This document shows, in pieces, positions 44,430-53,412 of a stretch of DNA of 54,364 bases (positions are counted from its first letter, which is position 1; each line of letters opens with the position of its first letter). The notes under the pieces are model-generated. The model had not been told where the DNA came from, did not search any database, and saw only the letters and a program-made list of their open reading frames with translations. This stretch comes from Caproicibacter fermentans. Lineage in GTDB: Bacteria; Bacillota; Clostridia; Oscillospirales; Acutalibacteraceae. A program made the translations under genes and the position numbers. The stretch is taken from NCBI RefSeq assembly GCF_009746625.1, contig NZ_VWXL01000024.1:1-54364 (forward strand), read 5' to 3'.

Positions 44430-45130
44430 TTTAGATCCGCCTTCCAATAATTATCCCTCCGTTTCAGAAGGGCCATACCTAAAACAGCGAATAATATAAT
44501 GAGAGCTGCTATCATAATGAAAAGAGGCCAATAAATGGGCAAGTCTTCGGGGCGAAAAGAGATTGCACAAAGCATGTTGATTTTAGGCAGTCCCGTATTT
44601 ACAGCAATATAATCATAAACAAATATGAAATAGGCACAAGCAAATCCTAATATGGATTTGTTAAAGATGTCAGTAAAAAATGTATACAGCAAGGCAAATA
44701 AACAAAACGCCAATATTTGCAGAAGATAGCTTTTTAAAAAAAAGTTTATGTTATCAATATAGCGACTTATCTGATGAAAATATCCTGCACGCAACAGTAT
44801 TAGCAAATACAGATAAGACACAAATAGGACACTCTCCAGAAGAGTAATCCTTAAGCGTGTATGCCAATATTTTTTTAATCTTCCGTATCTATAGAAAACA
44901 TTGATATTTTGGAAGTAATTAAAATTTGGCTGTAAATATACAGAATATAAAGGAAGTACAATAAATAACGTTGCGAACCAGAAAAAGAATCCAGCATAAT
45001 TTGCCAAATAGAAGCGAGGATTTTCTCCCCATGCAGTTAAAGCGAGAATATTAGGGTTAAAATAAGCGATGACACTATAAAGAAGCAACAATATTGCTAT
45101 TATTTTTGTTTCCTTTGCGTGAAATCGCAT
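44426..45130 (-). CDS. Polytopic membrane protein 2 of the ABC cluster
   Basis: 234 residues with about six hydrophobic segments (10-25, 42-65, 90-115, 130-155, 160-180 and 200-222). A cytoplasmic stretch has FYRYGRLKKYWHTRLR. Similar in size and layout to its two neighbours, but sequence similarity between them is not obvious by eye. Twelve bases separate it from permease 1. Confidence 0.8.
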   Translation of the reverse strand: MRFHAKETKIIAILLLLYSVIAYFNPNILALTAWGENPRFYLANYAGFFFWFATLFIVLPLYSVYLQPNFNYFQNINVFYRYGRLKKYWHTRLRITLLESVLFVSYLYLLILLRAGYFHQISRYIDNINFFLKSYLLQILAFCLFALLYTFFTDIFNKSILGFACAYFIFVYDYIAVNTGLPKINMLCAISFRPEDLPIYWPLFIMIAALIILFAVLGMALLKRRDNYWKADLK

Positions 45131-45142
45131 TTTTAGATCACT

Positions 45143-45997
45143 TTAAAGTTCATCCTTTGCCAAATGAATTTTGCTCCAAACCGCAAGAAAATTAATCAAA
45201 ATCAGGCCGCCTCCAAAGATGAGTATATATTCTAATTTTATACCTTCTGTATTTGTTGGCGGAACGACTAATAAATTGGGACTCATTGCACTAAGAGCAA
45301 AGATATTCAAAAACAGCGTTAAAACAAGATAAATAATGCCCGGAAGAGTTATTACTAAAAACCGATTGACTTTTAAATGCAATGACATAGAATAAGATAA
45401 TAAACCAATTAATCCTCCAAAGATTCCACCAATAATATTATATATGAGATAATAAAGATATGGATAATTATAGCAAAGTATTCGAAAGAAATTTACATTT
45501 CTAAACAGCAAATCCGGTTCCAATGGATAATAGGGAGTGATTTTGATTGATTGAAGGGGAACTGCTATCATCATTGCAAGCTCGCTTAATAGTTCCGGGA
45601 TTAGAACAATCAAAAAACCACCGACAAACGTTACAATCGCTTGAGATTTATAATAATGGTCTCGTCCACTTCGTTCAATAATCAACATATTGATTCCAGC
45701 CTGTTTATCATCGAAGGCACAGAATGAATATGCCATAGATGCTAAAAAAGGAAAGAAAAATATAAAATACACCTGAGTCCAGTCAGAGAGAGTAACATCA
45801 GTAATATGATTAACTGCACCAAAATAGCACCACGCTGGGGCCAAAGTTGCAATGTCTCTCCCCTGAAGCAAAATAGCATCAATGCAAGCAGGAACTAAGA
45901 AAATCAGAAGTGAAATGAGAAAAGAAAAGAAAAACTCTCTACTTTTTAACATCGACTTAAGATTCAAAGCTAATAATTTACGAAACACTTCCTCCAC
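45143..45997 (-). CDS. Polytopic membrane protein 1 of the ABC cluster
   Basis: 284 residues with about six hydrophobic segments, starting after the cytoplasmic KLLALNLKSMLKSREFF. This N-terminal amphipathic segment before the first helix is typical of ABC-2-type permeases. An outer loop between helices 1 and 2 is about 45 residues. First of three adjacent permease genes; AT-rich. Confidence 0.8.
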   Translation of the reverse strand: MEEVFRKLLALNLKSMLKSREFFFSFLISLLIFLVPACIDAILLQGRDIATLAPAWCYFGAVNHITDVTLSDWTQVYFIFFFPFLASMAYSFCAFDDKQAGINMLIIERSGRDHYYKSQAIVTFVGGFLIVLIPELLSELAMMIAVPLQSIKITPYYPLEPDLLFRNVNFFRILCYNYPYLYYLIYNIIGGIFGGLIGLLSYSMSLHLKVNRFLVITLPGIIYLVLTLFLNIFALSAMSPNLLVVPPTNTEGIKLEYILIFGGGLILINFLAVWSKIHLAKDEL

Positions 45998-46072
45998 TCG
46001 CTTTCATAATTATCAATATTAAAAGGTATCCGACTGGGTATTATTTACCCAGTCAGATAGAACGGTTAACTC

Positions 46073-46495
46073 TTAATGGAAGTCAACTGTACCTCTTGCA
46101 GAAACGTTATAAGCACTAATATTCTGATTCCTGCCAACGAGCATTAATGTGATGCCATTAGTGGCCGATGGATCATTTAAAATGAGATCCTGTGCCTGGG
46201 AAGCGTAAATGGCCTTCGACTGGCTCACATCATGCCAACCGCCGTTATAATACGCGCGGGCAAAAAACTCCCCTTCGCTGGCATATGAATCATAATTGTC
46301 TATGGATACTGCTACAGTATTATTTGCTGCATAGGTTGTCGATTTTGTACCGCTTTTAACATCGGTCCAACTTTTGAAAGCTGGGAAAGTTGTAGACCAA
46401 CTTACGGCAGCAGCGAAAGCAGGAACAGCGCAAGTTACCATCAAAGCTACCACGCAGCAGAGCGCAACCAGCTTCTTCGATTTAGATTTCAGCAT
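46073..46495 (-). CDS. Small secreted protein B (candidate cluster product)
   Basis: 140 residues. Clear signal peptide: Lys-rich start, hydrophobic core LVALCCVVALMVT, cleavage after AFA (about residue 28). The mature part (~112 residues) is Ser/Thr/Tyr/Asn-rich, cysteine-free and looks beta-rich (NTVAVSIDNYDSY, then GTVDFH at the end). AAGGAGG precedes the ATG. It lies directly before the permease genes. No family recognised; it could be a bacteriocin-like or surface protein. Confidence 0.8.
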   Translation of the reverse strand: MLKSKSKKLVALCCVVALMVTCAVPAFAAAVSWSTTFPAFKSWTDVKSGTKSTTYAANNTVAVSIDNYDSYASEGEFFARAYYNGGWHDVSQSKAIYASQAQDLILNDPSATNGITLMLVGRNQNISAYNVSARGTVDFH

Positions 46496-46690
46496 TTTAA
46501 ACCTCCTTGGTCGTGGTTGACAAGCGAACGGACGGGAAAATCACTTGGGGAATTTCTCACCCCCTTACCGGCCCACAGGTCTCACCGCTTTCAAAGTAAA
46601 TTTATTTCAATGCGCGCTATTGAAAACTAAAAAACTAATAAATCGCTCTGACAAGAACACTGTGAAAGTGAAATCAAAAATTGGAATCAG
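46496..46690 (-). other. Leader/intergenic region before secreted protein B
   Basis: 195 bases. On the minus strand a G-rich part contains GCGGTGAGACC and, about 30 bases later, GGGGTGAGAAATTCCCC, which can form a short GGGG/CCCC hairpin. No known riboswitch pattern recognised and no clear -35/-10. Confidence 0.4.
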
Positions 46691-47212
46691 TTATCCGACA
46701 TGAAGATAGCTTGTCTCGTTATAATGGGTTTCGATGGAAGGAATAAACAGCCAGTCGAGTTCCCCATAATGTGTTGCCACAAACCGGTAATCATATCCCG
46801 GCGTGACTGTCGTACTGTATTCATAGCTGTAGCTGGAACTGTCGTTTTTGTATGTACTCCAGACTTTTACATTGGTCCACTGGCCGTTCTGCCATCTTTG
46901 CAGGCTAATGTCTTGAAACCCAATTTTATTTAGAACCTGGGTCCCGTTCGTAGTCCCATCGAGAATCAGTGTATTCCCGCTCCCCCGATAAAGATCAAGG
47001 CCAATGGTGGCTATTAAGCCGGTGGCGTTTGGGGACATTCCCCCTCCGTTTACCGTGTTGTATTGCCCCACGGCATGATTTGGATCGGCAGAGCGAACGC
47101 CGGAAGTGGGCGTCCCTTCACTACCTTTGCTTGCGGCATAGGCCGGACTCACCGAAAGAACAGAAAAAGCAAGCAGCAGGGACAGAAATAATGCGGACAT
47201 TTTTTTCAACAT
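46691..47212 (-). CDS. Small secreted protein A (possibly DUF6147-like)
   Basis: 173 residues. The signal peptide (MLKKMSALFLSLLLAFSVLS) ends near AYA (about residue 27). The mature part has a Gly/Asn/Ser-rich start (AVGQYNTVNGGGMSPN), then beta-type strands (ISLQRWQNGQWTNVKVW, then YDYRFVATHYGE). The pattern resembles small clostridial secreted proteins (DUF6147-like, uncertain). ATG at 47212 has AAGGAGG. It lies 22 bases after the anti-sigma gene, so it is in the sigma operon. Confidence 0.8.
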   Translation of the reverse strand: MLKKMSALFLSLLLAFSVLSVSPAYAASKGSEGTPTSGVRSADPNHAVGQYNTVNGGGMSPNATGLIATIGLDLYRGSGNTLILDGTTNGTQVLNKIGFQDISLQRWQNGQWTNVKVWSTYKNDSSSYSYEYSTTVTPGYDYRFVATHYGELDWLFIPSIETHYNETSYLHVG

Positions 47213-47234
47213 CTTGATTTCCTCCTTCAGAATT

Positions 47235-48110
47235 TTAATAATCAAACGACTTCAATACTTTTTCGGTTTCATCATAAGGAAGGCTCGAGTTGACGTTATA
47301 AACGTAATTCCCATCATTAAATACCGAGACATAGGTGTCTGATTTTTTCATCAGATAAACATCTATTCCATGTATGTCTAATTTATCGTAATCCGAAGTT
47401 TCCGGAGCTTTCACGATTGATATATTATTCCTGTCGTAATAGTAATCGACGTTTATTGTGATCAAATCGGAGTTGTTTCCCAAATCAATAGAAAGATTCT
47501 TTTTGATTTTGAAGTTTTGCTGCCCAAAGTTCAAAATTTTAAAATCCTGCGGCAATGATTTTGGCAACAGAGGGGACAGGTCAAACTCCTTGCATTTTTT
47601 TACTAACTCCTGATATAATGCATCATTTTCACTTACCGTTTCTTGTCCAGAAGCTGTCCTGCCGTTACTCTGTGTGAAATCAAAGCTGATATAATTTCTT
47701 CCGAACTTCACAACGCTGTCGAGCAGGCTGTTTCCGGTCGCGTGGGCAACAATCGCATTGGCGGAAAACAAAAAGACGAGGGTAAGACACGCCGCCAAGA
47801 CCGGTTTCATAAATCTATTTTGCATAACTCTCTTTAGCTTTGGCTGAGCTGCTTTTGCCCTTTCTTCAGCCATTTTTCGGGCCTTTTTTAATCCTGCCTC
47901 CGCATCGACATGATCATCATACTCTCCGCCTTCCAGCAAAAAGAGCGTCCTGATGTTTTCATCAATCAGATCACAGTCCATTTCATCATCCGGCTTGTGC
48001 AGTTCCGCGTATATTTGGGCGCGCAGTTCATTTATCTTTTCTTTGCCGTCTAGTTTTTCTTCCGACAAGATTTTTTTAATGATCCTTATATCCTCATTGT
48101 CGCACCTCAT
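47235..48110 (-). CDS. Anti-sigma factor-like membrane protein (DUF4367-like C-terminus)
   Basis: 291 residues. A charged cytoplasmic N-terminal part of ~100 residues contains EYDDHVDAEAGLKKARKMAE. One helix follows (about 103-122, VLAACLTLVFLFSANAIVA), then an outer domain of ~165 residues similar in outline to DUF4367 (LLPKSLPQDFKI, GIDVYLMKKSD). The arrangement after an ECF sigma gene is that of an anti-sigma factor. GGAGGG precedes the ATG. Confidence 0.8.
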   Translation of the reverse strand: MRCDNEDIRIIKKILSEEKLDGKEKINELRAQIYAELHKPDDEMDCDLIDENIRTLFLLEGGEYDDHVDAEAGLKKARKMAEERAKAAQPKLKRVMQNRFMKPVLAACLTLVFLFSANAIVAHATGNSLLDSVVKFGRNYISFDFTQSNGRTASGQETVSENDALYQELVKKCKEFDLSPLLPKSLPQDFKILNFGQQNFKIKKNLSIDLGNNSDLITINVDYYYDRNNISIVKAPETSDYDKLDIHGIDVYLMKKSDTYVSVFNDGNYVYNVNSSLPYDETEKVLKSFDY

Positions 48111-48235
48111 AAAAACCCTCCTACTTTGTAGTCACGAAAAATGGGAAAGGATGCGCATAAAATTTTATAAAAAATAGAAATTTGTATCAATAACTAAATT
48201 TTAAATTGAAAACTGTGCACTAACACCATCAAAAT

Positions 48236-48790
48236 TCACTGCTGCAACTTTTGGACACATTTAAGGATGTGTTGTTTTAACCGGTACAGTTTTGCTTTCA
48301 TTGCCGTAGAGGAAACTTGATAGAGTTCCATCAATTCTTTTATGGACATATTCTCTTTATAATACTGATGATATAAAGTCTGTTCCTTATGGCTTAATCC
48401 GGACAGAATTCGATTCACTTCTTTGCCAATGTCAACGCTTTCCTCCAAAAAGCGATCAAAGTCCTGTTCATACGCAAATCTGATGTCCTCCATATCCTCA
48501 GCATCATCTTCCAGATTAGGTAAGGGAAAAATCTCTTGCTTTTCCTGTTGGAATTTCTGGTTGAACCTATGCAAATAATTGTCAGCCGTTCGAAACAGCC
48601 ATGCTCTGGGATCACGAATTTCCATCTGGGAGGCTTTTTCGAAATAAACCGCAAAGACCTCTTGCGTACATTCTTCGGCGGATGCTGCATCGATCAGATT
48701 CTTACGACAGTAATTTGCAATCTGATTATATAATTTTTTCAAATCTTCACTTTCGTTGTTTTTTCTGCTGGCTTTCGGGAATCGGAACAT
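48236..48790 (-). CDS. ECF-type RNA polymerase sigma factor
   Basis: 184 residues. Region 2 has AEECTQEVFAVYFEKAS and IRDPRAWLFRTADNYL; after an acidic linker, region 4 has LSHKEQTLYHQYYKENMSIK with an HTH (ELMELYQVSSTAMKAKLYRL). ATG at 48790 is chosen (GGGGGA upstream); 48808 is the alternative. First gene of the nine-gene minus-strand cluster, presumably autoregulated and held by the adjacent anti-sigma factor. Confidence 0.9.
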   Translation of the reverse strand: MFRFPKASRKNNESEDLKKLYNQIANYCRKNLIDAASAEECTQEVFAVYFEKASQMEIRDPRAWLFRTADNYLHRFNQKFQQEKQEIFPLPNLEDDAEDMEDIRFAYEQDFDRFLEESVDIGKEVNRILSGLSHKEQTLYHQYYKENMSIKELMELYQVSSTAMKAKLYRLKQHILKCVQKLQQ

Positions 48791-48950
48791 GCTTTCCCCC
48801 GCTTTCATATCATTTGGTCACTATCAAGCAATGTCCATTTCGGCATCCGTATTTATCCAAAACAGAACATAATTTACATGATATAGTGGATTTCGACGAA
48901 AGTCAAACCTCTAAAGACATAAAGATAAGTCTGACGGCAGCCTGCATAAT

Positions 48951-49373
48951 TTGCTCTGCTATATCCGTCAATTTCACATTTTCCTTCAGGAAAACGGCGA
49001 AGCTGCACCTGACTGTATAGAGCTTCTGTCGTACCCGATTCCACGTAAAGCTCGCATCAAAGGATATATTACCGATGACGCGCTTGTGCGGATTATGGCG
49101 CAAATCAATACAAAAACGGTTATGGGAAAGCGTGACGCTGCCATCATAAGTCTGGGTGCTACGACAGGGCTGAGAGCGGTGGACAGTTTGCGGCGGCATC
49201 TGGCTAAAAATCTGATTGTCTCCGGTGTCCCGGTAACGACGATTGCTCAGATTCTTGGGCATCAAAGCATGGAATCCGTAAAACAATACTTGTCGTTGGA
49301 CGGCCAGAATCTAAAGGAGCGCGCGCTGGATTTCAGCGCCATCCCCTTGGCTCGCGAGGGGGTGGTCATGTGA
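48951..49373 (+). pseudogene. Tyrosine recombinase 1 of a RIT-like trio, internally deleted
   Basis: N-terminal SAM-like fragment and start of the catalytic domain (MGKRDAAIISLGATTGLRAV, first catalytic Arg) are fused in frame to the far C-terminus (LRRHLAKNLIVSGVPVTTI, HQSMESVKQYLSLD). About 100 residues with most catalytic positions are missing. The 5' end is also truncated. The last 4 bases overlap the next recombinase start, the tight arrangement of recombinase trios. Confidence 0.8.
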
Positions 49374-50331
49374 GCAATACTTTTTCTGGTTGCTTTGCCG
49401 ACAGGCTTGAGGATATGCTTGAGTTCAAAGCGGCTCTTGGATATTCACACAATACATATTTGGGACAGGCTATGAGCTTTGACAAATATTGTTCGCAGCA
49501 TTTCCCATCCGATACTATTCTTACAAAGGATTTGGCAATGCAATGGGTAAATGCCCGCAATGCCTCCGGCTTCCACGGGAGAGCCTGTTTCATACGAGGT
49601 TTTGCCGGATACCTTACATCCATCGGAGAAGAAGCATATGTGCTTCCAAACAAATATGCCGGAGGAAAGGCGTCGTTTTTGCCATATATATTTACAGACA
49701 AGGAGCTTGCCGAAGTATTCTATGAAATTGACTGCACGAAAATCCGGGACTCGTTCCAGTCATATCTTCTGTCCGTGATCTTTCGCTTAATCTATACTTG
49801 CGGGCTGCGCCCCAATGAAGGACGCGAGCTGCGCAGAAGCTCCATCAATCTGCAAACCGGAGAAATACTGATTACGGAAACGAAGAAAAACAAAGACCGC
49901 ATCGTGGTCATGTCCGACGATATGCGCCGGCTGGCAACCGACTATGCGAAACTCCGGAACGCCGCGTTTCCAGACAGCGAATATTTTTTCCCGAACAAAA
50001 CCGGACGACCGTATTCTGCGTCATGGCTTCAAGGCAAGTTCAAAGATTTTTTTGCTGCCGCTAACAACGACGTTGACCGGATACGCTGCTGCCCGTGAGA
50101 GTTTATGATCTTCGTCATCGTTTCGCTTCCGCCGCGCTGCACCGCTGGCTGGATGAGGGTAAGGATCTCTACTCTCGTCTACCGTATCTCCGTACCTATA
50201 TGGGACACAAGGAGCTCGCCGCCACAGCCTACTATATTCATCTGCTGCCTGAAAACCTTGTAAAATTCGCAGGAATTGACTGGGACGCACTGGGCAGGAT
50301 GATACCGGAGGTGGAATTGTGGGACGAGTAA
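49370..50331 (+). pseudogene. Tyrosine recombinase 2 of a RIT-like trio, frameshifted
   Basis: GTG at 49370. N-terminal DNA-binding domain (FKAALGYSHNTYLGQAMSFD) and catalytic part (IYTCGLRPNEGRELRRSSIN) run to TGA at 50098. A single missing base near 50,078 puts the rest (RVYDLRHRFASAALHRWLD with Arg/His, TYMGHKELAATAYYIHLL with His and Tyr) in the next frame. Restored length about 320 residues. Confidence 0.85.
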
Positions 50332-51300
50332 AGGATGAAACGCTGTTCAGGCTGGTTGGCGTACAGAACAGCGATGGAACAGCTTTTCGATTATATTACA
50401 AAGAAAAACGGTATCCCGATAGCGTCGCTTACATTTGAAATGCTGGATGCCGAAGCGGTGTCTTCGTTCCTTGATTGGCTGACAGCAGAAAAGAAATGCT
50501 GTGCCAATACAAGAAACCATAGATTGGCATGTATCCGAGCCTTCTTTGCCTATGCTTCTGCCTGTGCGCCGGAGAATGTCACTTATTCGGCGGCGCTCAC
50601 AAAGATTCCAATTCAAAAGCAGGACAAGTATGCGGGCGTGGACTATATGGATGAGGTTGCGGTTGAGGCTTTGCTGAAACAGCTGGACACACAAACACGA
50701 AAGGGCCTTCGCGACCAGTTCTTTATGATTTTAATGTACGATACCGCCGCCAGAATTCAGGAGATGCTTGATCTGCGCATCTGCGATATCCGACCCGGCG
50801 CTACTCCCACGGCGACATTGCTCGGTAAGGGTTCCAAGGTTCGCACTGTGCCTTTGATGCCGGAAACTATGCAGCATTTTAATAATTATATTTGTATTTC
50901 ACCCGGGAGAAAGTATCTATTCTCAAGAAACGCTTTTCTTTGTGGAGCGCAGAGGGCAAAGGCTGCCGATGTCCGACGATACGGTCAGGTACTTTCTCAG
51001 GCAATATGCTGTAGAAGCAAAAAGCGACTGTCCATCCATACCGGATAATGTCCATCCGCATTTGTTCAGGCACAGCAGGGCAATGCATTTATACCGGCGC
51101 GGAATGGATTTGACGCTTATCTCCCAGTGGCTTGGCCACGCCAATCTTGAGACCTCTTTGATTTACGCGCACGCCGATACGGAGCAGAAACGACAGGCAT
51201 TGAAAAATCCATGGGAGGAAAGGTTACCGGCGGCGTTGAAGTTCCGAAGTATACGGTGAATGACGAAGAAATTCTGAAGCGCCTTTACGGTCTGCGCTAA
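50319..51300 (+). pseudogene. Tyrosine recombinase 3 of a RIT-like trio, multiply disrupted
   Basis: A GTG at 50319 overlaps recombinase 2 and starts MGRVKDETLFRLVG. A small deletion near 50,357 removes part of the N-terminal domain, and AYRTAMEQLFDYITKKNGI is in another frame. Catalytic pieces: MYDTAARIQEMLDLRICDI, then after a frameshift near 50,885 HPHLFRHSRAMHLYR and WLGHANLETSLIYAHAD. A last shift near 51,225 restores NDEEILKRLYGLR and TAA. Confidence 0.82.
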
Positions 51301-51305
51301 AAAAA

Positions 51306-51455
51306 GTTATCCCGCAATTTTGCAAGCATCTTTCCAAACGGACAGGCAGAAAACACAGTCTGATGGGAAAAAGTTATCCCGAAAGATTTGTCCGAAAATG
51401 CTCACCGGTGTGCGCTTTTCAGCCACTTTCGGGATAATTATATTTGCGGGATAAC
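51306..51455. repeat. Nested inverted repeats after the recombinase trio (possible RIT end)
   Basis: Outer pair GTTATCCCGCAA (51306-51317) / TTGCGGGATAAC (51444-51455); inner pair GTTATCCCGAAAG (51373-51385) / CTTTCGGGATAA (51426-51437). All four share GTTATCCCG. The position just after the third recombinase suits an element terminus; I see no matching copy before the first recombinase. Confidence 0.6.
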
Positions 51456-51829
51456 TACAATGAGTTTGACCCCTGAAACAGCGTGGGAAATCCATGCTGC
51501 CCAGCGGCTCATTGAAAAGATCATGAATCATGAATATGCAAGTCGCAGAAAAGGACAGATGGACTAATAAAAAATACAATGGTCAGTCGCGCCGAAAACA
51601 ATTCTCAAATCTTCTTTGCTCCAGAGGTAATTTATTCTGTAATATAAGACGCAAACCTTCATAGATGATAAGGTTGCATTCAAGGGAGAACAGTATTAGC
51701 ATAAAAGGCGGTCTCGACTCAAATAAAAAAAGCTATTTCTTACCTTATTAAAAATTTTTTTTGAAAAATCCTGACTTTTTAGCGAGTTGAACTGTTTAAT
51801 ATAAGTGAAGGGTAAAAGGAAGTGAGGCA
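51456..51829. other. Intergenic region
   Basis: Holds a 35-codon ORF (ATG 51460, MSLTPETAWEIHAAQRLIEK...) that may be a gene fragment, then AT-rich sequence with no supported feature. AAGGAAGTGAGG near 51,818 serves as SD for the next gene. Confidence 0.35.
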
Positions 51830-52249
51830 GTGGAAGACGAGGCATTGATTCAGCGCATAAAATCTGGTGATACAACTGCGCTGGAACAACTGATTCAAAA
51901 GTATTATGAGTATGTCTACTCCTACTGCTATCGGAAGATTGGCAATCAGGACGACGCTCAGGATATCACGCAGGAGGTGTTTTTGCATTTCTGCCGCAAT
52001 TTTGACAACTATGTTCAAAGAAGCAAAGTAAAAACGTATCTTTACACGATTGCACACAATCTGTGCATCAACGCAATGCAAGTGAAAAAACCTATTTCTT
52101 TAGAAGATGTAGAAATGGAAAACTATACATACAAGAACACGATGGGAAATCAAATTGAAACGACCGATCCTGTTAAGTTAGCCCTGAATGAATTGCCAGA
52201 CGAACAAAAAGAGGTTATTCTGCTGCGCTTTTATCATGATTTTAAGTAG
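51830..52249 (+). pseudogene. ECF sigma factor truncated before its region-4 HTH
   Basis: 139 residues. Region 2 is complete (YYEYVYSYCYRKIGNQDDAQ, ITQEVFLHF, KTYLYTIAHNLCINAM). Region 4 begins (LNELPDEQKEVILLRFYHDF) but stops at TAG just where the HTH should follow; sequence after that is unrelated. GTG start with AAGGAAGTGAGG upstream. Without region 4.2 it cannot bind a -35 element. Confidence 0.8.
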
Positions 52250-52439
52250 GTAAACTTATAAATGGCTTGAATACTCATATGAAACAAAATGGTTTTCGAA
52301 TACACTCTACTGCTATTGTAACAGCCGTTTTTAAGGATTTTATAAGGAAACGGGTGCTTACTCAAAAATTCACCCTGGCCAGCAGCTCGGTTAGCGCCAC
52401 ACCAACCGTTGCACGATAGAATAGGATAAAAAACAGGGA
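52250..52439. other. Intergenic region
   Basis: No supported gene or RNA; lies past the breakpoint of the truncated sigma gene. Confidence 0.4.
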
Positions 52440-53316
52440 GTGGGATACCGTAAACAAAACACAGTTTTTCAGGCTGCCCTTTACGCCAAAATGCTTCCAC
52501 GGCTTTTTGGTAAACTGTACGGGGTGCTTTACATCCCAGCTGTTGAAACGGGTATACCTGCCAAGGTGTGCGGGCCCCTTTCACGGATTTCTTCACATGA
52601 TCCTTGGCGTCCTTATTATCATGTGCGCCCTTTCCTTATCTCAAGCCCGGCAGCGCGGGATTTTGTCTCTTGCTTTGTCCGGTATGAGAAACGAACCCAT
52701 ACGGGTTCCAAAAAAGATGGTGTAAAGAAGAAGGAAATCCGCACGGTGGCAGTTCCAATCACAGATTTCAATCTGGTTTGCGCGAAGCTTGAAAAACTGC
52801 TCGGAAGATCCGTTTCTGATCAGGAGAAGTTCAATTCAGAGAAAATTTATCAGAAGATGTTGGGCACCACAGCGATAGATACTTCCGATGCTTCTGTTTC
52901 TCAGTCTCCTTCCATGAAGGGAATGATTTCTCCGATCGGAAGCAGCTGGCGGTCGATTGTCACCTCTGAATTCGGCGGCCGTATCGATCCCATTAACGGA
53001 TCATACAGTTACCACAAAGGACTTGACCTCGGGGTGCCAACCGGTACCCCTGTGCGTGCGGCAAAGGATGGAACCGTGCTGAAAACCGCGTATAAACGCC
53101 GGAGGTTATGGCTATTATGTGATGATCGACCACGGCGGTGGAATTGTTACATTATACGGCCACTGTTCCAGAATACTCACTTCGGCGGGACGTCCCGTCA
53201 AAGCTGATGACATCATCGCGTTATCCGGAAGCACCGGACGCAGTACGGGAAGGCATCTGCATTTTGAGGTACGGGTCAGTGGCAAGGCGGTCAATCCGAG
53301 AGGATTTCTTCCATAA
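52440..53316 (+). pseudogene. M23-family metallopeptidase fragment with frameshift
   Basis: Recognisable sequence starts near 52,720 (VKKKEIRTVAVPITDFNLVC). The LytM domain starts MISPIGSSWRSIVTSEFGGR with HKGLDLGVP (zinc His/Asp). One extra A near 53,093 shifts the frame; AGGYGYYVMIDHGGG and the HLHFEVR zinc motif are in the next frame. This type of endopeptidase is usually the C-terminal domain of a conjugation protein that opens the wall. The first ~90 codons look unrelated, so the true 5' end is lost. Confidence 0.75.
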
Positions 53317-53354
53317 AATCACTCCGCGGTGTTCCGGCAGAGAAAAAACAAAGT

Positions 53355-53381
53355 TTGATTGAAAGAAAAATGTGGTATAAT
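53355..53381 (+). promoter_or_regulatory. Promoter of the Fic gene
   Basis: TATAAT (53376-53381) with TGG in front (extended -10) and TTGATT (53355-53360) at a short 15-bp spacer. Confidence 0.6.
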
Positions 53382-53412
53382 ATAAAAAACCACACGGAAA
53401 GGAGCGGTGCTT

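Noticed and set aside
46073-46495. Lactococcin 972 family assignment for secreted protein B
   Set aside because: Only the gene neighbourhood is similar; the typical short Gly/Tyr/His-rich sequence motifs of that family are not visible.
51460-51567. 35-codon ORF MSLTPETAWEIHAAQ...
   Set aside because: Inside the repeat-flanked area with no family match; too short to support as a gene.
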